This document shows positions 45,837-56,020 of a DNA stretch of 64,000 nucleotides, piece by piece. Numbering within the stretch: position 1 is the stretch's first letter; each line of letters opens with the position of its first letter. Below the pieces are notes generated by a model that saw nothing but the letters and a program-made list of their open reading frames with translations, searched no databases and was not told where the DNA came from. This DNA is from Oscillibacter sp. PC13 (GTDB lineage Bacteria; Bacillota; Clostridia; Oscillospirales; Oscillospiraceae), in assembly GCF_900115635.1 (NCBI RefSeq), contig NZ_FOXE01000008.1, positions 89,507-153,506 on the forward strand. The letters are read 5' to 3'. The position numbers and the translations under genes are program-made.

Positions 45837-45865
45837 AACATACAGCTTTAAAGAGATAAAGTCAA
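45837..45865 (-). promoter_or_regulatory. Promoter of the second transporter operon
   Basis: Minus-strand TTGACT, 17 bp, TATGTT; transcription would start about 40 bases before the leader-peptide ATG. Confidence 0.8.
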
Positions 45866-46006
45866 CCGTCATTTTTTACAAAATCAAAAGCTTTTTTTTC
45901 ACAAACACGATGCCGCTCCGCAAAAGGCACCGGAAACAGTTGGCACCGGGGGCTTCCTGCCTCCTGACAAAATGCGTAAAGGCACCGAGGAGAGAAAAAA
46001 CCGGCG

Positions 46007-46035
46007 TTGACAATTTTCGGAGCGGGTGCTATATT
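46007..46035 (+). promoter_or_regulatory. pyrG promoter
   Basis: TTGACA, 17 bp, TATATT. Confidence 0.88.
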
Positions 46036-46041
46036 ATGAAA

Positions 46042-47889
<1,848 letters not shown>

Positions 47890-47963
47890 GAACCAAGGGC
47901 GGCTTTTGCCGAAGAAAAACCATCATAAGCCCGCCGGGTAACCGGGGGAGAAGGGGTGTTTGT

Positions 47964-49037
47964 TTGAACCATTTTCAGAAAATTGCCGGACAGCTGGAGG
48001 CACATCACTTGGACGCCATGCTGTTAACCGGAGAGGCAAACCGCTTTTATGCCTCTGGATTCCATTCGGCCGGTACGGACGGCGTGGCCCTGGTAACCCA
48101 CCGGAAATCCTATTATTTTACTGATTCCCGCTATACGGAGGCTGCCGGCCGCCATGTGCAGGGCGCTGAAATCCGGGAGACTGGTCCTGGCCGCGGCTAT
48201 GCGGTGCTGCTGTCTGAGGCGATACAGGAACACGGCATCCGCCGTCTTGGATTTGAAGATGCCTATATGGCAGTCCGGGATCACGCGGCCTATGAAAAAG
48301 CACTGAAATGTGAACTGGTTCCTGCTACAGATCTGCTGTGGGCTCTGCGGTGCGTCAAGGACAAGGAGGAGCTGGACGCCATGGTGGCCGCCCAGCGGAT
48401 TGCGGAAAAGGCACTGGAGCAGATTCTGGAGGAGATTCGGCCGGGGGTAACAGAGAAAGAGATTGCAGCTAGGCTGCAGTATCTGATGCTGCACTTTGGG
48501 GCGGAGAATATGTCCTTTGACCCAATTGTGGTCTCGGGACCTAACGGGAGCCTTCCCCACGGTGTTCCCGGGGATCGGGTGATTCAAGGCGGGGAATTTG
48601 TCACCATGGACTTTGGCTGCATTTGTCGCGGTTATTGCTCCGATATGACCCGCACAGTGGCGGTGGGCTTTGCCACGGAAGAGATGCAAAGGATTTACCA
48701 GATTGTCCTGGCGGCCCAAAAGGCAGGGATTGCGGCAGCCAGAGCCGGTGTCAGTGGGAAAGAGGTGGACGCGGCGGCCCGATCCATTATTTCTGCCGCC
48801 GGATACGGCGGCTATTTCGGCCACAGCTTTGGCCACGGTGTGGGGGTGGAGATTCATGAGGCTCCCAACGCCTCTCCCATGAATGACAAAGCGCTGCCGG
48901 AGGGAGCGGTGATTTCCGCCGAGCCCGGAATTTATCTGCCCGGGAAGCTGGGGGTTCGCATTGAGGACGTGATTTTACTGACCGGAGATGGCTGTAAAAA
49001 TCTCACGAAGGCTCCAAAAGAACTTATCATTCTTTAA
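47964..49037 (+). CDS. Xaa-Pro aminopeptidase-type M24 metallopeptidase
   Basis: 357 residues. N-terminal creatinase-like domain (MLLTGEANRFYASGFHS, then YYFTDSRYTEAA) and C-terminal 'pitta-bread' catalytic domain from about residue 130. Metal ligands are in MDFGCICRGYCSDMTRT (two Asp), GHSFGHGVGVEIHE (His) and SAEPGIY (Glu), plus GVRIEDV (Glu). It releases N-terminal residues before proline. The start is TTG with AAGGGG seven bases upstream; no nearby ATG fits. Confidence 0.9.
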   Translation: MNHFQKIAGQLEAHHLDAMLLTGEANRFYASGFHSAGTDGVALVTHRKSYYFTDSRYTEAAGRHVQGAEIRETGPGRGYAVLLSEAIQEHGIRRLGFEDAYMAVRDHAAYEKALKCELVPATDLLWALRCVKDKEELDAMVAAQRIAEKALEQILEEIRPGVTEKEIAARLQYLMLHFGAENMSFDPIVVSGPNGSLPHGVPGDRVIQGGEFVTMDFGCICRGYCSDMTRTVAVGFATEEMQRIYQIVLAAQKAGIAAARAGVSGKEVDAAARSIISAAGYGGYFGHSFGHGVGVEIHEAPNASPMNDKALPEGAVISAEPGIYLPGKLGVRIEDVILLTGDGCKNLTKAPKELIIL

Positions 49038-49077
49038 AACAAGAGAGGAGTGGCCCAACCCGCTCCTCTCTTGTTTT
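49036..49077. terminator. Bidirectional terminator between the M24 peptidase and integrase genes
   Basis: Perfect 15-bp arms AAAACAAGAGAGGAG and complement around a 12-base loop that pairs further. Confidence 0.92.
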
Positions 49078-50164
49078 ATCCCTTTTCGATGGCCTTTGCA
49101 ACCACGGACAGGGCTTGGGCGGCAGTGTCATCGAACAGATGGGTATAGATATTACTGGTGACGGCAATGGAGCTGTGCCCCAGGGTCCGTGAGATGTCGT
49201 ACATAGGAACGCCTTGGCTGTTGGCCACAGAGGCAAAGCTGTGCCGCAGGCCATGGAGGGTAATATGGGGCAGCCCACAGCGCCGCACCACTGCAAGCAG
49301 ATCTCGTGTCAGCTGATCCGGCATGGGGGGCGTTCCATCCTCACGCAGCACGACCCAGTCCTCTGGGCTGCTGTGAGGGCGGAGGTGCTTGGCCCGGCGC
49401 AAAACCGCCAATAGATCCTGCAGCCCGGCAATGCCGAGTCGGCGTACAGAAGTGCGGGTCTTAGGAGACTTCAGTACCACCCGGCCGCCGACTTCTGTAC
49501 GGACTTCCTGGACGGAGAGAACACCTTGATCCAGATCCACGTGCTCCCAGCGCAGGCCGCAGATTTCGCTGCGGCGGAGGCCCAGGTAAGCCGCCAGCTT
49601 CACCGGAAGCTCCAACATGGTTCCGGCGACTGCGGAAAAAAGCTGCTGCAGCTGTGCGGGAGCATAAAAAGTATATCGGGTTTCCTGTAGCTTGGGCGCG
49701 ATGACCCGATCCATAGGGCTGCGTTCCAAAACCTCCAGCCGGACCGCCAAGCCCAGTGCGGTGGTCAGCAGAACGTAGTGCTTTCGGACTGTATTGGGGG
49801 AAAGACCCTGGTCCATCTGCTGGTGCAGATATGTCTGGACCCGCAGGGGGGTTACCTCTGAAAGGGGCAAGCTTCCCAAAGCGGGGATCACATGGCAGCG
49901 GGCAATATTCCGATAGCTGTATAGGGTGCTCTCTGCCCGGTCTCTGGCTACCACTTCCTCCAGCCAATAGTTGATCCATTGCTCCAGTGTATAGGAAGGG
50001 GCCAGCTTCGGCACAGATGTCTCCTGTTCTTCCAACGCAGCCAGGGCCTCTGGCCAGCTGTTGTAGGTGCAGGTGCGGCGTCTGCCGTCTCGGTGGAAAG
50101 AGACGTAATACAGTCGCCGGTCACTGTCATAGGAAAGATTTTTTCGGATGGTTTTTCTGGGCAT
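49076..50164 (-). CDS. Orphan tyrosine recombinase / integrase
   Basis: 362 residues with an intact active site. An AP2-like N-terminal arm (RKNLSYDSDRRLYYVSFHRDG) and a SAM-like core-binding domain (EQWINYWLEEVVARDRAEST) precede the catalytic domain. The latter has LGLRRSEICGLRW (Arg I), a Lys near VVLKSPKT, LHGLRHSFAS (His-x-x-Arg), LGHSS and SNIYTHLF (Tyr). It resembles integrases of conjugative elements, but no excisionase, relaxase or phage gene is nearby. It is either a remnant or a domesticated recombinase. ATG 50164 has GAGAGGA upstream. Confidence 0.9.
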   Translation of the reverse strand: MPRKTIRKNLSYDSDRRLYYVSFHRDGRRRTCTYNSWPEALAALEEQETSVPKLAPSYTLEQWINYWLEEVVARDRAESTLYSYRNIARCHVIPALGSLPLSEVTPLRVQTYLHQQMDQGLSPNTVRKHYVLLTTALGLAVRLEVLERSPMDRVIAPKLQETRYTFYAPAQLQQLFSAVAGTMLELPVKLAAYLGLRRSEICGLRWEHVDLDQGVLSVQEVRTEVGGRVVLKSPKTRTSVRRLGIAGLQDLLAVLRRAKHLRPHSSPEDWVVLREDGTPPMPDQLTRDLLAVVRRCGLPHITLHGLRHSFASVANSQGVPMYDISRTLGHSSIAVTSNIYTHLFDDTAAQALSVVAKAIEKG

Positions 50165-50242
50165 GGCGAGATTCCTCTCTCTTTTTACAGACTTTTGCAC
50201 CAATATAGCATGCCCGGCAGAAATTGCAGGATTCTGAAAAAA

Positions 50243-50312
50243 GGACTTACATATTCATGTGAAAATATGGTAAACTGCTAATACAGCGTGCAGTCCCGGC
50301 AGACGTAAGTCC
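50243..50312. repeat. Inverted repeat GGACTTAC / GTAAGTCC in the integrase-carD gap
   Basis: GGACTTAC (50243-50250) and GTAAGTCC (50305-50312) are exact inverse complements. A TTACAT-18 bp-TAAACT promoter-like pair lies between them. Confidence 0.45.
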
Positions 50313-50337
50313 AGTTGTGCCGGAACTGCGCTTTTTT
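50286..50337 (+). terminator. Terminator-like hairpin upstream of the CarD gene
   Basis: GTGCAGT-C-CCGGCA pairs with TGCCGG-A-ACTGCGC, then six T. It would end a short RNA or attenuate the CarD-gene transcript. Confidence 0.65.
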
Positions 50338-50375
50338 GAACGTATCGGCGTGTGGAAGGGAATAGGAGGAAACCC

Positions 50376-50921
50376 ATGTTTCAGCCAGGAGAATTGGTGG
50401 TTTACGGCAGTACGGGCGTGTGCCGGGTGGAGGAAGTGGCGCAGCCGGATGTAACGGGTGCGGACCGGAAAAGGCTCTATTACCGGCTTAAACCGCTCCA
50501 ACAGGACGGCGTTATATACACGCCGGTGGAAAACAATGGAAAGGTGCCGATTCGCCCGGTGATTACAGAGACAGAGGCTGAGAAGCTGATCGATCTGATT
50601 CCAAACATCCGGGCAGAGGCATACCACGGCACCACCCTGCAGGCCCTGGCCCAGCATTACCAGAATGCAGTACGCACTCATGACTGCCGGGATCTTTTGG
50701 AGCTTCTGCGATCCATTTACGTGAAGCGCCAGCAGGCAGAGGCGCAGAACCGGCGTCTGGGGATGGTGGACGAGCGTTTTATGAAGCAGGCGGAGCGCCT
50801 GCTGTACGGGGAGCTCTCTGCGGCACTTGGAATTCCGGAGGAAGAAGTGGAGCCCTATATTGCTCAGCGGATAGAGCGGGGCCGCAAGGCAGGGAGCGCC
50901 GGGAAAAAAGCGTGTGAATAA
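50376..50921 (+). CDS. CarD-family RNA polymerase-binding regulator
   Basis: 181 residues. The N-terminal CarD/TRCF RNA-polymerase-interacting Tudor-like domain (FQPGELVVYGSTGVCRVEEVA, about residues 2-60; quoted parts FQPGELVVYG and GVCRVEEV) is followed by a helical DNA-binding part (HDCRDLLELLRSIYVKR, LLYGELSAALGIPEEEV). CarD proteins stabilise the promoter open complex. The ATG has AGGAGG six bases upstream. Ends in a clean terminator. Confidence 0.9.
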   Translation: MFQPGELVVYGSTGVCRVEEVAQPDVTGADRKRLYYRLKPLQQDGVIYTPVENNGKVPIRPVITETEAEKLIDLIPNIRAEAYHGTTLQALAQHYQNAVRTHDCRDLLELLRSIYVKRQQAEAQNRRLGMVDERFMKQAERLLYGELSAALGIPEEEVEPYIAQRIERGRKAGSAGKKACE

Positions 50922-50949
50922 AAGCAGCCGCCTTCCGGCGGCTGCTTTT
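50920..50949. terminator. Bidirectional terminator between CarD and threonine dehydratase genes
   Basis: Perfect 13-bp arms AAAAGCAGCCGCC and complement around TTCC. Confidence 0.93.
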
Positions 50950-50964
50950 TGGCGCGGGGGAATG

Positions 50965-52158
50965 TCAGGAGTCTAACAAAATGTAACCCCGGGAGGTAAG
51001 AGCCTTGGAGATCTCTTCAATATGATCTGCGTTGCGGGTCTCCAGGACCATGGAGACAATGCAGGCGCCCACGTCAGAGTGCTTATCCTCCCGGGCGTGG
51101 TTGATACTGAGAATGTTAGCGCCGCTGTCGGCAATAATCTGCAGCATCTGCAGAAGACTGCCGGGCTTATCCACCACCTTTGTGGTCAGCTCCACCAGAC
51201 GGCCATCCTTGGAAAGACCCTTGGTGATAATACGGGAGAGGGTGGTCACATCCACATTGCCGCCGGATACTACGCACACGGTTTTGCGCATTTCCGTGTG
51301 AACCTTGCCGAACATGCAGGCTGCCACCGGCGTGGCGCCTGCGCCTTCCGCCACTGTTTTCTGCCCCTCCATCAGCGCCAGAATGGCAGAGGCAATCTCG
51401 TCCTCACTGACAGTGACAATTTCGTCCACATATTGCTGGCACAGAGCAAATGTCAAATCACCGGGCTTTTTCACAGCAATGCCATCTGCAATTGTGGCCA
51501 CGCTCCGCAGCTCGGTGGGGCCGCCGGCATGGCGGGAGAGATACATAGAGGCCGCCCCGGCTGCCTGCACGCCCACAATTTTACAGGAGGGCTTTAGCTG
51601 CTTAACAGCAAAGGCAATACCGCTGATGAGACCGCCTCCTCCAATGGGGACCACAATCTGATCCACATCGGGGAGCTGCTTCAAAATTTCCAGGCCGATG
51701 GTGCCCTGTCCGGCGATGACCAGCGGGTCGTTAAAGGGATGGGCAAAGGTGTAGCCGTGTTCTGCAGTCAACCGCTCTGCCTCCCGGGCCGCATCATCGT
51801 ATACGCCGGGAACCAGAACAACCTCGGCGCCGTATCCCCGGGTGGCTTCCACCTTGCTGATGGGAGCGCCGGCGGGCATGCAGATAATGGACTTGATACC
51901 AAGCTTGCTGGCGGACAGGGCAATGCCTTGCGCGTGGTTTCCGGCAGAGCAGGCAATGACGCCCAGCGAGGCCTCCTCCGGAGAAAGGGAGCGGATTTTA
52001 TTATAGGCGCCGCGAAGCTTAAAGGCACCGGTGAGCTGCAGATTTTCTGCCTTGATGTAAATGTTCGGGCCCAGCTTGGGAGCCGGATCCAGCGGTGTCA
52101 GCCGGGCAATACCCTTCAGCGCCGTCTGGGCCTCCTGCACCATATCCAATGTCAGCAT
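50965..52158 (-). CDS. ilvA: Threonine ammonia-lyase (threonine dehydratase) with ACT domain
   Basis: Deaminates threonine to 2-oxobutanoate with PLP. 397 residues. The PLP lysine is in LTGAFKLRGAYNKI; the phosphate-binding glycine loop is PIGGGGLISGIA. A C-terminal ACT domain (about 325-397, VELTTKVVDKPGSLLQMLQI) makes this the shorter TdcB/IlvA form. It may be biosynthetic (isoleucine) or catabolic; the lone position does not decide. Its leader has no recognisable T-box. Confidence 0.92.
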   Translation of the reverse strand: MLTLDMVQEAQTALKGIARLTPLDPAPKLGPNIYIKAENLQLTGAFKLRGAYNKIRSLSPEEASLGVIACSAGNHAQGIALSASKLGIKSIICMPAGAPISKVEATRGYGAEVVLVPGVYDDAAREAERLTAEHGYTFAHPFNDPLVIAGQGTIGLEILKQLPDVDQIVVPIGGGGLISGIAFAVKQLKPSCKIVGVQAAGAASMYLSRHAGGPTELRSVATIADGIAVKKPGDLTFALCQQYVDEIVTVSEDEIASAILALMEGQKTVAEGAGATPVAACMFGKVHTEMRKTVCVVSGGNVDVTTLSRIITKGLSKDGRLVELTTKVVDKPGSLLQMLQIIADSGANILSINHAREDKHSDVGACIVSMVLETRNADHIEEISKALTSRGYILLDS

Positions 52159-52251
52159 GAGAAAAAACCTCCCTGAAAAGCTACGGGGTGTGGCAAAAAC
52201 ATAAAATGTCCGCGTGTCAAAAACAATTTCATCTTTATTTGTGTTGTAACT

Positions 52252-52280
52252 ATCATACAGAGAATTGCCGGAGAATGCAA
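52252..52280 (-). promoter_or_regulatory. Promoter of the threonine dehydratase gene
   Basis: Minus-strand TTGCAT, 17 bp, TATGAT. Confidence 0.82.
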
Positions 52281-52306
52281 GGGAGAAACACGCGCGATCT
52301 GATCAA

Positions 52307-52344
52307 AAAATGCCCGGATGCAGGGGAGTGCATCCGGGCATTTT
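52307..52344 (-). terminator. Terminator of the MoxR/VWA operon
   Basis: Perfect 16-bp arms AAAATGCCCGGATGCA and complement around GGGGAG. Confidence 0.93.
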
Positions 52345-52367
52345 AGACGAAAAGCAGTGTGGTACCG

Positions 52368-53564
52368 TCAGCGCCGGACCATGAGACGTTTCATCCCCTG
52401 CTCCAGCCCCTCAGCGGAAAGATCATACATATGGAACAGGTGGCCGAGCTGCCAATGGGTTTGACTCCAGTAGTCCTGACGCTGGGGCATGGTTTCCGGA
52501 TTCAGCCAGATGAGATAGGGGAAATGCTTTTGAATACGAGTGAGCCACTCTAAGCCGGAGGGACCGTATTTCCCGCGGCTCCAGTCATACCGGGTCTCCC
52601 GCAGCTCATAGGGATTCATAGCGGCATCTCCCACAATAATCACTTTATAGCTGCTGTCAAAATTCTGGAGAATCCACTCTGTGGGCACGGAACTGTCCCA
52701 CCGGAGGCCGGGATGGCGGTAAACCTCTGAATAAATGCAGTTGTGAAAGTAAAAGGTATGCAGTTCCTTGAAATGGTTGGATTTCGTGGCAGCCTGAAAC
52801 AGCATGCTGCAAAGACCGGCGTAATAGTCCATGGATCCGCCGGAGTCAATCAGCAGCAGAACCTTCACTGCGTTCTTGCGGGGGTTCTGATAACGGATCT
52901 TCAGCGTACCTGCATTGTCGCAGGTATCCCGGATTGTGCCGTCCACGTCCAATACCTTCTCATTGCTCTCCACTTGGATGGACAGCTGGCGCAGCAGGCG
53001 GAAGGCCATCTGGAACTGGCGGGTGTCCAGGGTGTTGTCCTTCCGGAAGTCCCGGAATTTCCGCTCGCCTGCCACCAGCATGGCAGCCCGGCGCTGGCTG
53101 GTTCCGCCCACGCGGATAGAGTTGGGGTGCCAGCCCCCGTTGCCGAACACGGAACGGCCCTGCGTACCAACCCAATAATTGCCGCCGTTGTGCTCCTCCT
53201 TTTGCTCCTTCAGCCGTTCCTCCAGCATTTTCAAAAGCTCCTCCAGCTTTTCGTCCGGAAAGCCCAGGGCCTTTAGTTCTTCCAGGGTGCGGCCAAGGTC
53301 TTCGGAGGGATGATTCAGCCAATCCAGCAGCTCTGGGGGCAGCTCTCCCTGGTAGGGGACATCCTTGAAAAACTCCAGAAATGCCTGGTCAAAGCGGTCG
53401 TAGTCCGCCTCGCTTTTGACCAAAAGCGCCCGGCACAGGTGATAGAAGCCGGTGAGAGAGGAGCGGTGCAGACCCTTCTCCATTCCCTCCAGCAAAGATA
53501 GCCACTCGTTCAGGGAGACATCCAGTCCCCGTTGGCGCAGCAGATAAAAAAAGGAAACAAACAT
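52368..53564 (-). CDS. VWA-domain (CoxE-like) protein
   Basis: 398 residues. An N-terminal helical region typical of CoxE-like proteins (LRQRGLDVSLNEWLSLLEG, then GWHPNSIRVGGTSQRRAAM) precedes a von Willebrand A domain. The latter has an intact MIDAS DSGGSM (LLLIDSGGSMDYYAG) and the later VIIVGDAAMNP. It likely acts with the MoxR ATPase encoded six bases upstream, in a chaperone pair that inserts metals or remodels protein complexes. The client is unknown; no oxidoreductase gene is adjacent. Confidence 0.87.
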   Translation of the reverse strand: MFVSFFYLLRQRGLDVSLNEWLSLLEGMEKGLHRSSLTGFYHLCRALLVKSEADYDRFDQAFLEFFKDVPYQGELPPELLDWLNHPSEDLGRTLEELKALGFPDEKLEELLKMLEERLKEQKEEHNGGNYWVGTQGRSVFGNGGWHPNSIRVGGTSQRRAAMLVAGERKFRDFRKDNTLDTRQFQMAFRLLRQLSIQVESNEKVLDVDGTIRDTCDNAGTLKIRYQNPRKNAVKVLLLIDSGGSMDYYAGLCSMLFQAATKSNHFKELHTFYFHNCIYSEVYRHPGLRWDSSVPTEWILQNFDSSYKVIIVGDAAMNPYELRETRYDWSRGKYGPSGLEWLTRIQKHFPYLIWLNPETMPQRQDYWSQTHWQLGHLFHMYDLSAEGLEQGMKRLMVRR

Positions 53565-53570
53565 CGCAGC

Positions 53571-54383
53571 TTACCGAAGATTCTTCTGCAGCGTCCGCAG
53601 ATCCTTATCCTTCTTCAACAGGACCCCGGCAAAGGGAATTTCTTTCTGAATCCGCTCCGGATCCACGCCGCCGGCCACCAGTGCCCGCAGCCAGTCCACC
53701 AACTCCGAGGTACTGGGCTTCTTTTCCAGATCCCGCAGCTGCCTCACCCAGTAAAAGGCTACCAGTGCCTGGGAGACGAGCTTACCGTCCAGATCACCGA
53801 AATGGACGCGGACAATCTCTGCCATCTGCGCCTGGTCAGGAAACTCGATATAGTGGAAGACGCACCGGCGTAAAAAGGCGTCCGGCAGCTCTTTTTCTGC
53901 ATTGGAGGTAATGATGACAATGGGCCGCTGCTTGGCGCGGACGGTCTCTTTTGTCTCCGGGATATAGAACTCCATCTGATCCAGCTCCCAAAGAAGATCG
54001 TTGGGGAATTCCAGATCCGCCTTGTCAATTTCGTCGATCAGCAAAACCACTTGATTTTCGGATTGGAAAGCCTCGCCCAGTTTGCCCAGCTTAATGTAAT
54101 GGGCAATATCATCCACACCGTGGGTGCCAAACTGGCTGTCATACAGCCGCTGCACCACATCATAGACATACAGGCCGTCCTGGGCCTTGGTGGTGGACTT
54201 CACATTCCAAATAATCAGCTGTTTGCTGAGAGCATCCGCCACTGCCTGGGCCAGCATGGTCTTTCCGGTACCGGGCTCTCCCTTAATGAGCAGGGGCTTC
54301 TGCAGGGTAATCGCAATATTGACGGCGCCCATCAACTCGTCGGAGGCTACATATTGACTGGTTCCTGTAAAAGTCGCGTTCAT
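53571..54383 (-). CDS. MoxR-family AAA+ ATPase
   Basis: 270 residues. Walker A KGEPGTGKTMLAQAVAD, Walker B VVLLIDEIDKAD, sensor 1 IVIITSNAEKELPDAFLRRC with the arginine finger. MoxR ATPases work with VWA proteins, and here the VWA gene follows after six bases. First gene of the two-gene operon. Confidence 0.92.
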   Translation of the reverse strand: MNATFTGTSQYVASDELMGAVNIAITLQKPLLIKGEPGTGKTMLAQAVADALSKQLIIWNVKSTTKAQDGLYVYDVVQRLYDSQFGTHGVDDIAHYIKLGKLGEAFQSENQVVLLIDEIDKADLEFPNDLLWELDQMEFYIPETKETVRAKQRPIVIITSNAEKELPDAFLRRCVFHYIEFPDQAQMAEIVRVHFGDLDGKLVSQALVAFYWVRQLRDLEKKPSTSELVDWLRALVAGGVDPERIQKEIPFAGVLLKKDKDLRTLQKNLR

Positions 54384-54430
54384 AAAAACACCTCGTAACT
54401 ATTCTGGCGAATTTTATTGGCTGACAAAAT

Positions 54431-54436
54431 ATTATA
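54431..54436 (-). promoter_or_regulatory. Extended -10 promoter of the MoxR/VWA operon
   Basis: Minus-strand TGCTATAAT (extended -10), 48 bp before the start codon, with no clear -35. The 160 bases from here to the riboflavin promoter hold nothing recognisable. Confidence 0.6.
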
Positions 54437-54603
54437 GCACAAGGTATTTGAGTTGACTACCCCTTCTGTCCAAAAAAAGCAATGATTTTATAAATCGCAG
54501 GGGGAGGCACGTAAAGCCGGGGTGAGACTGCATTCAAGCGTGAAAAGCGGACGCGGCTGCGCCGGCATGGAGCGAAAATTTGCCTGCCCATCTTTCCTAG
54601 GGG

Positions 54604-54632
54604 TTGACAAGCGGCCTGTGTGCGCCTATAAT
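54604..54632 (+). promoter_or_regulatory. Promoter of the riboflavin operon (consensus)
   Basis: TTGACA, 17 bp, TATAAT: both hexamers perfect. Confidence 0.95.
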
Positions 54633-54650
54633 GCGCTTAATTGAATCAGG

Positions 54651-54757
54651 ATCTTCAGGGCGGGGTGCGATTCCCCACCGGTGGTAAAGCCCACGAGCCG
54701 CAAGGCAGGATTCGGTGAAATTCCGAGGCCGACAGTATAGTCTGGATGAAAGAAGAT
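54651..54757 (+). ncRNA. FMN riboswitch (RFN element)
   Basis: P1 strands ATCTTC (54651-54656) and GAAGAT (54752-54757) enclose the conserved blocks AGGGCGGGGTG, ATTCCCCACCGG, AAGCCCACGAGC, GATTCGGTG and CCGACAGT. Together they form the six-stem FMN aptamer. Confidence 0.97.
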
Positions 54758-54797
54758 TGTGTACCGCAGGGGAGTTTTTACCTGCGCGCATGGGGCC

Positions 54798-54832
54798 GCT
54801 CTGGAATGGTATCATTCCGGAGCTTTTGTTTT
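54798..54832 (+). terminator. First terminator of the FMN riboswitch
   Basis: GCTCTGGAATG/CATTCCGGAGC around GTAT, then TTTTGTTTT. Expected to form when FMN is bound. Confidence 0.88.
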
Positions 54833-54864
54833 CCATGGGCGTGGGCTATCCCGCCGGTTCATGA

Positions 54865-54895
54865 TGCCTTGAACGATTTGTTCAAGGCATTTTTT
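54865..54895 (+). terminator. Second, tandem terminator before ribD
   Basis: TGCCTTGAAC/GTTCAAGGCA around GATTT, then seven T, 40 bases after the first. Confidence 0.88.
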
Positions 54896-54913
54896 GCTGG
54901 ACGGAGGCTGAAG

Positions 54914-56020
54914 ATGAACGATATGAAGTATATGCGTCTGGCACTGGAGCTGGCCAAACGGGGGATGGGCTGGACAAATCCCAATCCCATGGTAGGTGCT
55001 GTGCTTGTAAAGGACAGTCATATCATCGGCCAGGGCTGGCACGTCCGGTGCGGTGCCCTCCACGCGGAGCGCCATGCTCTGGCGGGCTGCACGGAGTCCC
55101 CCCGGGGCGCTACGCTGTATGTCACGTTGGAGCCCTGCTGCCATCAGGGACGGCAGCCGCCCTGCACAGAGGCCATTCTGGAGGCGGGGATTGCCCGGGT
55201 TGTAGTAGGATCGGAGGATCCAAATCCGCTGGTTGCGGGAAAGGGGATCTCGCTTCTGCGCGCCCATGGAATTGCGGTGGAAACGGGCGTGCTGAAGAAA
55301 GAGTGCGATGCGTTGAACCGGGTGTTTTTCCACTACATCCGCACCGGGCGGTCCTATGTGGTCATGAAATACGCCATGACCATGGACGGTAAGATTGCCA
55401 CCCGTACCGGGGCCTCCCAGTGGATTACCGGGGAGGAGGCCCGCCAGAGAGTCCACCAGGACCGCCACCGCTATGCGGCCATCATGGCGGGGATTGGAAC
55501 AGTGCTGGCAGACGATCCGCAGCTGACCTGCCGGATAGAGGGCGGCAGAACCCCCCTTCGGGTGATCTGCGACAGCCGTCTGCGAATTCCGCTGGACAGT
55601 CAAATCGTCCGGACGGCCCGGGAAGTGCCAACCATCTTGGCCGCTGTCCGGCCGGAGTCGGAGAAAAAAACGGCTCTGGAGGAGACCGGCTGCAAGGTAT
55701 GGGATCTGCCGGAGCGGGGTGGCCGCGTGGAGCTGCGTGCGCTGATGAAGCGGTTGGGGGAAGAGGAAATTGACAGCGTCCTGCTGGAGGGCGGCGGGGC
55801 CCTGAACTGGGCGGCGCTGGAAAGCGGCATCGTCCAAAGGGTGCAAGCTTACATCGCGCCCAAGCTGTTCGGCGGCGCAGATGCAAAATCTCCGGTGGGA
55901 GGCCTTGGAGTGGCGGTGCCAGCCCGGGCGATGCGCTTGGAAAACACGGTAATCACCCGAGTGGGGGAGGACATTCTGCTGGAAAGTGAGGTGGATGGAA
56001 ATGTTTACAGGGATTGTTGA
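54914..56020 (+). CDS. ribD: Bifunctional riboflavin deaminase/reductase
   Basis: Deaminates the GTP-derived pyrimidine and then reduces its ribosyl side chain, the second and third steps of riboflavin synthesis. 368 residues. N-terminal zinc deaminase domain with LHAERHAL and PCCHQGRQPPC (Zn ligands), C-terminal RibG reductase with MKYAMTMDGKIATRTG and SVLLEGGGALN. The ATG after GGAGG is used; the frame extends upstream into the riboswitch region but that is not coding. Overlaps ribE by 20 bases. Confidence 0.96.
   Translation: MNDMKYMRLALELAKRGMGWTNPNPMVGAVLVKDSHIIGQGWHVRCGALHAERHALAGCTESPRGATLYVTLEPCCHQGRQPPCTEAILEAGIARVVVGSEDPNPLVAGKGISLLRAHGIAVETGVLKKECDALNRVFFHYIRTGRSYVVMKYAMTMDGKIATRTGASQWITGEEARQRVHQDRHRYAAIMAGIGTVLADDPQLTCRIEGGRTPLRVICDSRLRIPLDSQIVRTAREVPTILAAVRPESEKKTALEETGCKVWDLPERGGRVELRALMKRLGEEEIDSVLLEGGGALNWAALESGIVQRVQAYIAPKLFGGADAKSPVGGLGVAVPARAMRLENTVITRVGEDILLESEVDGNVYRDC

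Noticed and set aside
54746..54913. In-frame upstream extension of ribD from an ATG in the riboswitch
   Set aside because: It would run through both terminators, and the family N-terminus begins at 54914 with a good ribosome-binding site.
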